Below, piece by piece: positions 1 through 6,210 of a stretch of DNA of 9,085 nucleotides. Source of the stretch: CAZYWA01 sp964650975 [NCBI: uncultured bacterium] (lineage in GTDB: Bacteria > JADJOY01). The stretch's first letter is position 1; each line of letters opens with the position of its first letter. The notes under the pieces were generated by a model that was not told where the DNA came from, did no database searches, and saw only the letters and a program-made list of their open reading frames with translations. The position numbers were made by a program, and so were the translations under genes. The stretch is taken from the NCBI GenBank assembly GCA_964650975.1, contig CAZYWA010000318.1:1-9085 (forward strand), in the 5' to 3' direction.

Positions 1-2585
1 CGCTGGGCCCCGTCCTTTGCACGGGCACGCACGGCCACCTGGACCTCGTTCGTCGCCCATGCATCGGGTGCCACCGCGATCTCGAGGGGCACGCGCTGGT
101 GGGTACCCGGCGCCACGGTCACGTGCGTGATGGCGAGGCCGGACGACTCGGCGCCGCCCGCGAAGCTCGGGCGATACGCGAAGTGGCTGCTCAGCGCCTC
201 GAGCGACAGATCCAGCGCGGTCTTGCCCTGATTCGTGAGGTCGACCGCGCCGCGCACTCGCTGTCCGCGAATCCAGTACGCGGCGACCGGCGCCGAACCG
301 AGATCCACCGCCACGGCGAGGGGCAGCGGCGGCGGTGTCGGCGCCGCGACCGGTCCGCCGGGAAAGCTCGCCTTGAGCGTGTAGGCGCCCGTGCCGTGGA
401 CGCCGAGCTTGATCGGACGCCCGGCGGGGAGCTGTGCCTGAAGCGAATGACTCGCTTCGTTCCAGGAACCGTCGAGCGGCTTTCCGGCGTCGCTCAGCTT
501 CGCAGTGGCCGAGCCGCTCAGCGTGACGTCGAACGGGCCGCCTCGCTCGAGCACCGGCAGCGTGTACCAGTCCTCGTCGTTCCACTGACCGACCTCGCCT
601 TGGACGGCGAAGCTCGCGGGCAACGCGTGCGCCTGCGGTGGCGTGTCGTTGGGCTCGAGATCGTCGGGAAGCTCGAACGGATCGCGCTGGCGGAGCGTGA
701 GCTGGTAGGACCCTGGGCTCGGCTTCTCGGTGGTGAGGCGCACCATGTAATCGCCCGGCTCGAGCCACGCTTCGTAGACCATGGGCGGTCCGTCGCTCGA
801 GCCGACGGGCTTCTTGACCGACGGGTAACCCCACTCGATCTCCATCCGCATCGAGCCGTGGGCGGGTGGCTTCGCTTCGAGGGCCACGTGGCCCGGCGCC
901 GCGAGCGAGAAGCGATAGCAGTCGCGATCGCGCGCGTCGGCGAGCTTTCCGGTTCGCGTCACGCCGAAGGCGAGGCGCTGCGCCTCGCGATCGTCGTCGT
1001 TGGGCTCGCGCTCGGCGCCTGGATCGGGCACGCCGGTGGCGGCGGCGTCGAGCGTGTAGTCCGCGTCGCTGCCGGCGAGCGCCACCCAGTAGTTTCCAGG
1101 CAGCAAGAAGACGTCCGTGGCGCTGATCGAATCCGCTTCGGCGGTGGCGGCGCCGGAGCCGAGCTTCTCGTTCCGGTCGCTCAAGACACTCAACGAGGTG
1201 ACGCCGCGCCCGTGCGCGGTGAACGCCCAGAGCCTGGGCTCGCCCTCGACGCGGAAGCGGAACATGTCGGTGTCGGGTCCTTCGAGGCGGCCGTGCATCG
1301 GCGCGTGCACGTCGAAGGGAGTCGCCGACCGCGGCTGATCGTTGGGCTCGGACTCGAAGTCGGAGCGCGCCTCCGCGGCCACCCGCAGCGTGAGCGTGTA
1401 CGGGTGGCGCGGATCCGCTGGTCCCCAGACCACCACGCCGTGGCGCTTCTTGCCGAGCGCCAGGCTGGGAAAGCGGAGCGAGCTCCCGCTCTTGCACTGC
1501 AGCTCGCCGGTGGGATCGTCGGTGATGCACACGTGCTGGGACTTGACGCCCGGGCTCTCGAACGTGAGCTCGAGGAGGCTGTCTTCGAAGCGTGGATCGG
1601 CGTCGATCGACCACACGTCGGTGTCACCGGTCCAGCCGAGACGGCCGGAAACCGTGGCACCCACCGCGAGCGGCTTCGCTTGCGCCAGCGTGTCGTTGGG
1701 CTCGTCCTCGCGGCTCGGCGTGCGCGGGCCCGACGCCGCGATGCGAAGCGTGTACGGCGTGGAAATCGAGGCGGCCGGGTAGAGACGGATCAGGTAGTCG
1801 CCGGGCCCCGGGGCCAGATCGGCGAGCTGGACGGGACCGGCCAGCCGATCGGAAAAGCGCAGGAGCTGCTGTCCGGCCGCGGTGTCGATCTCGAGCTGGA
1901 GCGTTTCGTCGACCGTGCCGTCGACCTCGAGATCGAAACGACGGCGCGCGTCGGCGGGACGCACGGTCCAGCGGTAGAAATCCTCCGATCCCGCGAGGTC
2001 GCCGCTCGTCACGACGTCGGGCGCGCTCGGAGTGGCGTGCGCCGCGTCATCGTTGGGCTCGGCTTCGTGAGCGCCGGCCGCGGCGCCGGCACTCACGGCG
2101 AGTCGATAAAGCCCCGGGCCGTTCGCGAGCACGCCCACCAGATAGGCGCCCGGCCGCAGGAGCACGCCGGCGACGTGCGCCGAAGAGCTGGCCCCTGGCG
2201 TCTCCAGCGAAAGAATTCCCGGACCGAGGTCGGGCGCTCCATCCGGCGTCTTCGCGAGCCGGTGCAACTCGATCCGCGAGGTCTTGCCGAGCGGTCCCTC
2301 GAACGCGATCGACCATCCGCCCGGTCCCGGGGCGGCGGGCACGGTCCAGAGCAACAGATCCTGCGCGTCGCCGTTTCCGAGCTCGCCCGCGACGCAGAAC
2401 GATCCCTCGACCGGCGTCGCCTGGTCGGGACGATCGTTGGGCTCACGCTCGGCGGTGCAGCCGACGTCGGTTCCTTCGGCCGCACGCGTGGTCGAGGGAG
2501 CGAAGAGCGCGGCGCCGAGGGACGCGCAGAGGCACGCGTGAAGGAGCGATCCGAGCGCGCGTCGGATTCGCCGATTTTCCTTCAC
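1..2585 (-). CDS. Exported protein with six tandem EPND/PPC-type modules (C-terminus outside window)
   Basis: The frame is stop-free from a GTG at 2585 to the left edge, giving 861 codons. The N-terminus MKENRRIRRALGSLLHACLC is a basic then hydrophobic signal peptide, with likely cleavage near residue 36 (TRAA/EG). EPND occurs at residues 48, 176, 295, 413, 527 and 644. Each copy is followed by a G-x-[LV]...D-x-[DF]-type turn (for example GRLEGPDTDMFRF) and, in most, an L-x-PG-x-Y strand and a closing YTL or YxL strand. This is the known pattern of bacterial pre-peptidase C-terminal (PPC) beta-sandwich domains. A proline-rich linker at about 742-757 (PAPTPPPLP) leads to another beta-rich region containing VAPGTHQRVPLEI. 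No protease or other catalytic motif is visible, so any enzymatic part would lie beyond the edge. The role is probably extracytoplasmic binding or structure. The Shine-Dalgarno is weak, and the GTG was chosen because the signal peptide follows it directly. Confidence 0.85.
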   Translation of the reverse strand, partial: MKENRRIRRALGSLLHACLCASLGAALFAPSTTRAAEGTDVGCTAEREPNDRPDQATPVEGSFCVAGELGNGDAQDLLLWTVPAAPGPGGWSIAFEGPLGKTSRIELHRLAKTPDGAPDLGPGILSLETPGASSSAHVAGVLLRPGAYLVGVLANGPGLYRLAVSAGAAAGAHEAEPNDDAAHATPSAPDVVTSGDLAGSEDFYRWTVRPADARRRFDLEVDGTVDETLQLEIDTAAGQQLLRFSDRLAGPVQLADLAPGPGDYLIRLYPAASISTPYTLRIAASGPRTPSREDEPNDTLAQAKPLAVGATVSGRLGWTGDTDVWSIDADPRFEDSLLELTFESPGVKSQHVCITDDPTGELQCKSGSSLRFPSLALGKKRHGVVVWGPADPRHPYTLTLRVAAEARSDFESEPNDQPRSATPFDVHAPMHGRLEGPDTDMFRFRVEGEPRLWAFTAHGRGVTSLSVLSDRNEKLGSGAATAEADSISATDVFLLPGNYWVALAGSDADYTLDAAATGVPDPGAEREPNDDDREAQRLAFGVTRTGKLADARDRDCYRFSLAAPGHVALEAKPPAHGSMRMEIEWGYPSVKKPVGSSDGPPMVYEAWLEPGDYMVRLTTEKPSPGSYQLTLRQRDPFELPDDLEPNDTPPQAHALPASFAVQGEVGQWNDEDWYTLPVLERGGPFDVTLSGSATAKLSDAGKPLDGSWNEASHSLQAQLPAGRPIKLGVHGTGAYTLKASFPGGPVAAPTPPPLPLAVAVDLGSAPVAAYWIRGQRVRGAVDLTNQGKTALDLSLEALSSHFAYRPSFAGGAESSGLAITHVTVAPGTHQRVPLEIAVAPDAWATNEVQVAVRARAKDGAQ
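362..2444 (-). repeat. Six tandem protein-level repeats (PPC-type modules) inside the exported protein
   Basis: The EPND codons begin at 2444, 2060, 1703, 1349, 1007 and 656 (minus strand), so module spacings are 128, 119, 118, 114 and 117 residues. On the plus strand they show as a recurring 9-base core, CGTTGGGCT, sometimes with the adjoining T and C shared. Outside this core the DNA copies have diverged strongly, so this is an old domain duplication and not a recent DNA expansion. Confidence 0.85.
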
Positions 2586-2650
2586 CCGGACTCGATTCGG
2601 TGCAAGGCACTCGGTGTGGCCTCGCCTGCGAGCAACTGGCCGGGTGCGTG

Positions 2651-2693
2651 CCCGCGAGTGTGCCTCAACTCGAGTCCCCGAGGCACGCGCGGG
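2651..2693. repeat. GC-rich interrupted inverted repeat in the divergent promoter region
   Basis: The outer arms are CCCGCG (2651-2656) and CGCGGG (2688-2693). The inner arms are GTGCCTC (2660-2666) and GAGGCAC (2680-2686). All 13 pairs are perfect, with a 3:1 internal bulge. The 13-base loop contains the palindrome ACTCGAGT (2668-2675). No T-run follows on either strand, so a simple intrinsic terminator is unlikely. An operator or an RNA structure in one of the two leaders is possible. Confidence 0.6.
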
Positions 2694-2787
2694 TAATCGC
2701 ACGCGGCGCGGTTTCGGGCTAAGGTCGCGACGACACCTGCGCTCGATTCTCGAGAGTGGGAGCCACGACATCCGCGTGCGACGCCGA

Positions 2788-2794
2788 AAGGGAG
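2788..2794 (+). promoter_or_regulatory. Ribosome binding site deciding the start at 2803
   Basis: AAGGGAG lies 8 bases before ATG 2803, and the codons after that ATG encode a signal peptide. This favours 2803 over in-frame upstream starts such as the one at 2614, whose extra N-terminal residues are arginine-rich and not protein-like. Confidence 0.7.
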
Positions 2795-2802
2795 TCCGTC
2801 TC

Positions 2803-3561
2803 ATGAAGCGCATCGTGCTCGGCGTGCTGTTGCTCGCGGCCATCCGGCCAGGTCCACCGGTCGCCATCGCCGCAGACGTGTCGCAGGCGGTCGCCGACAC
2901 GTGGCCGGCCAAGTGGTGTCAGGCGCAGCCCGGCAGCACCAAAGAGGAGCTGGTGGCCGTGATGGGCCCGCCCACCTCGGGCTCGGCCGAGTTCATGTCG
3001 TGGTCGGCGCACCAGTATCAGTTCAACGCGTTCCTGGAGCCGGACGGCAAAGTCAGGCAGCTCGACATCAACCAGCATTCGCTCTCGGATGCCGAGAAGA
3101 CGGCGCTCGAGTGCGACAAGATCCGCACCCGCGGGTCCGTTGCGAAGCACGCGCAAACGCCCGCGGCGACGCGCTCCGGCCCGACGCCGCGCGCTTGCAC
3201 GCTGGTGTCGGAAAAGGAGATGTCGGCGATCGTCGGTGCGCCCGTCGTGGCGGAGGCGAACGATCGGTCGGCCGGCAGGACCGAATGCACCTACAAGCCG
3301 GCCGGTGGAAGCTTTCCGTACGTCGAGCTCTCGGTCGACTGGGGCGACGGCGAGACCGCCATGGCGGCCACCGGCATGATGGAACAGCGCGAGCCCGGCA
3401 TCTCCAATCCCTACGACGGGATCGGCGATCAGGCCGCGGTGGTGGGTCCCGCGCTCATGATCCGCACCGGCAAGGACCTGGTCACGATCACGCTCACGGG
3501 TGTCTCGGACGTGCCGGCCGCCGCCAAGCGGATCTTCGACACCGCGAAGCCGCGAATGTGA
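2803..3561 (+). CDS. Exported protein: BamE/SmpA-like N-terminal half plus two-cysteine C-terminal half
   Basis: The protein has 252 residues. MKRIVLGVLLLAAI followed by AIAAD gives a signal peptide with likely cleavage after residue 23. There is no lipobox, so it is probably soluble in the periplasm. Residues 39-90 (from C39, with PGSTKEELVAVMGPPT, a central W/Y-Q-F strand, then DGKVRQLDI) follow the G-x-T-x-x-E-[LV]...[ML]-G-x-P then strand-G-V pattern of BamE/SmpA-like domains. A low-complexity Pro/Ala/Thr link near 117-129 leads to a second part starting ACTLVSEKEMSAIVGAPV, with ECTY at 161-164. That layout (Cys, helix ending in GxPV, Cys-x-Tyr) recalls DUF3558-type lipoprotein domains. 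Likely disulphides are C39/C104 and C132/C162. It is transcribed away from the PPC-repeat gene. The domain resemblances come from motif memory only and the function is unknown. Confidence 0.8.
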   Translation: MKRIVLGVLLLAAIRPGPPVAIAADVSQAVADTWPAKWCQAQPGSTKEELVAVMGPPTSGSAEFMSWSAHQYQFNAFLEPDGKVRQLDINQHSLSDAEKTALECDKIRTRGSVAKHAQTPAATRSGPTPRACTLVSEKEMSAIVGAPVVAEANDRSAGRTECTYKPAGGSFPYVELSVDWGDGETAMAATGMMEQREPGISNPYDGIGDQAAVVGPALMIRTGKDLVTITLTGVSDVPAAAKRIFDTAKPRM

Positions 3562-3663
3562 GGTGCTCAGCGCACGAGGCCGGATTTGCCCAGCGCGGTC
3601 GGTCTCCTGGCGCGCACTGTATTCGGCGTGCTCATACTGCGAACACACTCCAGGAGATGAACC
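3562..3663 (+). promoter_or_regulatory. Intergenic leader of the low-GC gene, with a strong ribosome binding site
   Basis: This is a 102-base gap. AGGAGA at 3652-3657 stands 6 bases before ATG 3664 and is the clearest Shine-Dalgarno in the window. CATACT at 3633-3638 could be a -10 box, but I find no matching -35. No terminator hairpin with a T-run is visible after the upstream gene. The GC drop begins about here. Confidence 0.5.
3654..3662. repeat. Left copy of a 9-base direct repeat (GAGATGAAC) flanking the low-GC gene
   Basis: The same nine bases recur at 4387-4395, bracketing the foreign-looking gene with 724 bases between the copies. Nine bases is a typical target-site duplication length for several transposon families, but no terminal inverted repeats are seen inside the copies. 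The left copy overlaps the ribosome binding site. Chance is a real alternative. Confidence 0.3.
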
Positions 3664-4353
3664 ATGGAAACCGCCGCCGCAAAAAGCAAATTTCGCAGCA
3701 AGCCAGCTGCGATCAGATATGTCATGGAGCACCTTGCCGCGATTGATGACGGCAAGGCGCAAAGCTTCGATTTCATCTCAACGGCAGATGTCGGCGGATT
3801 TTGCAACGCGGTGGGTTTTGCCGATAGCTGGGCAGGCAAGACCTACGATGTCATTGCTCCGCCCGCTAGCTCGCTCAAGGTCAATCTGGTGCCTGAAGAT
3901 CAGGCAAAGATCATTCTCGAAATTGTCGTGAAGATGGTACGCGAAGACCATTTCACCTCGCGCGACGGAACACCCTTCGACAAGACCATCCTCAATGATT
4001 TCATCGCCACATCCCGCAAGGGTTTTGCTGGCAAGCCAACGCTGGGCCATATGTGGGAATGGCAATATGCGCTGGCGGTCGAGCTGGAACATGGCCGTAC
4101 GCGCGGCACCAATGTCACCAATAACCACCCATTGCTGACCGGGCTGGTGGTAATGGCGCATCTTTTAGAGGATACGCTCTATTACGCCCGGCTTCTTAAC
4201 ATGGAACTTGAAGGCGAATTGACTAACGCGATTCTGGCGAAGAAGCCTGCGAAGGACATTGCTGACCTTGCCCGGCGGCACCAGATTGCCAAGGTCTATC
4301 TTGGTCGCCGGCTGGAAGAAAAGCTGACCGACGACTTCGATATTCCCGGCTGA
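3664..4353 (+). CDS. Protein of unknown function, 229 aa, low-GC and probably transferred
   Basis: This is a predicted soluble cytoplasmic protein with no signal peptide or membrane segment. The C-terminal half holds the most distinctive stretch: VELEHG at 139-144, TNVT at 149-152 and MAHLLEDTLYYARLLNMELE at 164-183. From memory this resembles the ELEHG...T...T...ALAHL.E...YY..L..ME pattern of DUF5661-type proteins, which are normally about 100 residues. The first 120 residues would then be an extra N-terminal part. The Glu/His-rich helical pattern could suit metal binding, but that is inference. Three 60-base lines within the gene contain 31, 32 and 29 G or C (about 51%), against 41 to 47 in lines from neighbouring genes. 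A/T-ending codons are also frequent, so the gene is very probably foreign. The start is fixed by the strong ribosome binding site. Function is unknown. Confidence 0.85.
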   Translation: METAAAKSKFRSKPAAIRYVMEHLAAIDDGKAQSFDFISTADVGGFCNAVGFADSWAGKTYDVIAPPASSLKVNLVPEDQAKIILEIVVKMVREDHFTSRDGTPFDKTILNDFIATSRKGFAGKPTLGHMWEWQYALAVELEHGRTRGTNVTNNHPLLTGLVVMAHLLEDTLYYARLLNMELEGELTNAILAKKPAKDIADLARRHQIAKVYLGRRLEEKLTDDFDIPG

Positions 4354-4715
4354 CCGTTATGCCCCTGCCATCGCCTGCGGATCGGCGAGATGAACGGGGA
4401 TGGGGCTGCGCACAGCGTCGTGGCGCCCTTGTCCATGATCTGGTCGGTTCCGGCACCTTCCGACAGTGGAAGCTGCCTGGAATCGCATCTCAAGATCGAC
4501 CAATCTTGGTTCGCGGAGTCGGTAGCCGGTCTCCTTCTCGAGTGTTCGTGGCCGTTGGATCGCAACACGTGCGGCGCCGAGATTGCCACGGCGAATCGCC
4601 AGCATCCCCTCGAGCATCCGGGCGTCATACTCTGCGAGACGGACGCCGCTCCTCGAGAGGCGGAGAACTCAGGAGGTCTGGCGAATCGGTTTTGGGGGTA
4701 TCCCGCAGCATTGCC
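4354..4715. other. Stretch without a supported gene, possibly decayed sequence
   Basis: These 362 bases lie between the convergent ends of the low-GC gene and the efflux channel gene. A minus frame open from 4668 to 4357 contains a protein-like segment (AEYDARMLEGMLAIRRGNLG, then EKETGYRLREPRLVDLEMRF), but it then turns into an arginine-rich run and has no convincing start or ribosome binding site. A plus frame from 4390 overlaps the channel gene and looks unconvincing. No terminator with a T-run is evident for either flanking gene. I take this as intergenic or remnant DNA. Confidence 0.5.
4387..4395. repeat. Right copy of the 9-base direct repeat (GAGATGAAC)
   Basis: This is identical to 3654-3662 and lies 34 bases after the stop codon of the low-GC gene. 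The base before each copy differs (G on the left, C on the right), and so does the base after (C on the left, G on the right), so the match is exactly nine bases. Confidence 0.3.
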
Positions 4716-6188
4716 TCAGCGCTCGGCCTGGGGCCCGACGTCCTGGCTCATCGACAACGTCGCGGTCTGCCATCCCCCGCCGACTGCCTTGTAGAGCGCG
4801 ACCAGGTCGAGGTCGACGTCGCGCTGGCTCTGGGCGAGCGCGTCCTGGGAAGCGAAGAGCGAGCGCTCCGCGTCGAGGACCGCCAGGAAATCCGTGAGGC
4901 CCTGGCCGTAGAGCCGCTGCGCGAAGTCGGCGGCGCGCTGGTCGGCGTGCTCGGCGTCGCGTAGCTCCGTGAGCCGCGACTGCTCGCGCGAGAACGCCGC
5001 AAGCGCATCCTCGACTTCCTGGAAGGCCTGCAGCACGGCCGCTCGATAGGCGGCGAAGGCTTCCTCCTGCTGCGCCGTCTTGAGTGCCACGTTCGCGCGG
5101 ATGCGACCGCCCTGGAAGACCGGCCAGACGATCGAAGGCCCCACGGAAGCGACTGCGCTCGATGCGTCGAAGAAGCTGCGCGCACTCACGCTCTCGAGCC
5201 CGGTGGCGCCGGTGATCACGAAGCGCGGGAGGAGATCGCTGGTCGAAACGCCGATTTCGGCGGTCGCCGCGGCGAGCTCGCGCTCCGAACGCCGCACGTC
5301 GGGTCGCCTGAGCAAGAGCTCCGACGGCAGTCCCAGCCCCACCAGTGCCGGCGGGGAGGGAATCGGTGCCGCGGGCTCGAGCTCGTCGTGGAGCGCCATC
5401 GGTTCTTCTCCGGCGAGAACCGAGAGCGCGTGCATCGCCTGCGCGGAAAGCGCCTCGAACTGTGGGATCGACGAAGCCGTGGTCGCGACCTGGGACTCGG
5501 CGCGCGCCACGTCGAGCTCGGGTGCCAGGCCCGCGGCCATGAGCCGCTTGGTGAGCTCGAAGGTTTTCTGCTGTGCGTCGAGGTTGCGGTGCACGAGATC
5601 GAGGCGGTGCTCGACGCTTCGGTACTCAACGTAGTTTCGGGCGACCTCGGCCATGAGTGACAAGAGCACGGCGTTCCGGTCCTCGGCGGCTGCCTCCGCG
5701 GTTGCGTCCGCCGCCTCCACCGAGCGCCGGATGCCGCCGAAGACGTCGAGCTCCCAGGATGCGTCGAAGCCCGTCTGGAAGAGATCGGACCAGCGCCCCT
5801 GCGTGGCACTCGTACCTGGGCCGTGGTCACTCGACCGCGCCCGGGTGTAGTCGGCCGATGCGCCGACGCTCGGCGCCAGCGCTCCGCGCACGACGTCACG
5901 CGCCGCCCGCGCCGCGCGCACTCGCGCCTCCGCCTGATCGGCGTCGGGGCTCGCGCGCACCGCCCGTTCGACGAGCGAGCTGAGTAGCGGGTCGTCGAAC
6001 TGCGTCCACCACGCGTCGACCACGTCTTGCGGGCCGGGCTGGCTCGGCAGCTCTCCGGCCGCTCCGAGACGAAGCTCGCCCCACGCCGATGGGGCGGAGG
6101 GATTCGGACGCTGGTAGTCCGGTCCCACCATGCAGCCCGCGACGTGCGCGAGCAGTGCCAACGTACCGAAGCATCGAATCGTCTTCAT
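4716..6188 (-). CDS. Outer-membrane efflux channel lipoprotein, NodT/OprM family
   Basis: This is the outer-membrane channel of a tripartite efflux system, expected to form a trimeric beta-barrel and periplasmic tunnel. The 490 residues are normal for the family. The signal peptide ends in lipobox VAGC with C19 as the lipidation site, followed by the family's opening MVGPDYQRP. The first outer-membrane-efflux repeat has FDASWELDVFGG at 141-152. The second begins near LPSELLLRRPDVR (287-299), with IGVSTSDLLPRF after it. All are hallmark NodT-family motifs. Long heptad-rich helices (for example about 160-260) form the tunnel. It is the last gene of the operon, 22 bases after the adaptor stop. 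The candidate ribosome site AGGTGA (6192-6197) sits only 3 bases from the ATG, so translation may depend on coupling to the adaptor. Confidence 0.95.
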   Translation of the reverse strand: MKTIRCFGTLALLAHVAGCMVGPDYQRPNPSAPSAWGELRLGAAGELPSQPGPQDVVDAWWTQFDDPLLSSLVERAVRASPDADQAEARVRAARAARDVVRGALAPSVGASADYTRARSSDHGPGTSATQGRWSDLFQTGFDASWELDVFGGIRRSVEAADATAEAAAEDRNAVLLSLMAEVARNYVEYRSVEHRLDLVHRNLDAQQKTFELTKRLMAAGLAPELDVARAESQVATTASSIPQFEALSAQAMHALSVLAGEEPMALHDELEPAAPIPSPPALVGLGLPSELLLRRPDVRRSERELAAATAEIGVSTSDLLPRFVITGATGLESVSARSFFDASSAVASVGPSIVWPVFQGGRIRANVALKTAQQEEAFAAYRAAVLQAFQEVEDALAAFSREQSRLTELRDAEHADQRAADFAQRLYGQGLTDFLAVLDAERSLFASQDALAQSQRDVDLDLVALYKAVGGGWQTATLSMSQDVGPQAER

Positions 6189-6210
6189 GGGTCACCTGGC
6201 CGGGCGGCGA

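Larger units (their letters stand above)
2586..2802. promoter_or_regulatory. Divergent intergenic region between the two exported-protein genes
   Basis: These 217 bases separate the GTG at 2585 (minus) from the ATG at 2803 (plus), so promoters for both genes should lie here. A possible -10 hexamer for the plus gene is TAAGGT at 2720-2725, within GGGCTAAGGT. I see no convincing -35 element at 17 bases upstream, so this is weak. The most conspicuous element is the inverted repeat at 2651-2693, listed separately. Confidence 0.45.

Noticed and set aside
15-18. Lipobox-like LHAC at residues 15-18 of the six-module protein (these positions are residues; the bases are about 2532-2543)
   Set aside because: The cysteine falls in the middle of the hydrophobic core, with His before Ala-Cys. 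The peptide continues hydrophobic to a better ordinary cleavage site near residue 36.
99-2696. Plus-strand open frame of 865 codons
   Set aside because: Its translation is extremely rich in Arg, Gly and Ala with no domain pattern. The minus strand of the same DNA encodes a signal peptide and six regularly spaced EPND modules, so this is an antisense shadow in high-GC DNA.
2614-2802. N-terminal extension of the BamE-like protein from an upstream in-frame ATG
   Set aside because: The extra 63 residues are arginine-rich and would bury the signal peptide. AAGGGAG at 2788-2794 supports the start at 2803.
2719-3762. Minus-strand open frame of 347 codons opposite the BamE-like gene
   Set aside because: The composition is rich in Arg and His without recognisable motifs. 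The plus-strand gene has a signal peptide, a good ribosome site and domain-like sequence.
4690-4715. Possible terminator after the channel gene (GGGATACCCC region)
   Set aside because: The stem would be only about three pairs, and the run next to it is A and not T in the direction of transcription.
4390-4794. Plus-strand open frame of 134 codons between the low-GC gene and the channel gene
   Set aside because: Its composition is more balanced than the other shadows, but it has no ribosome site, overlaps the end of the channel gene by about 80 bases, and shows no recognisable motif.
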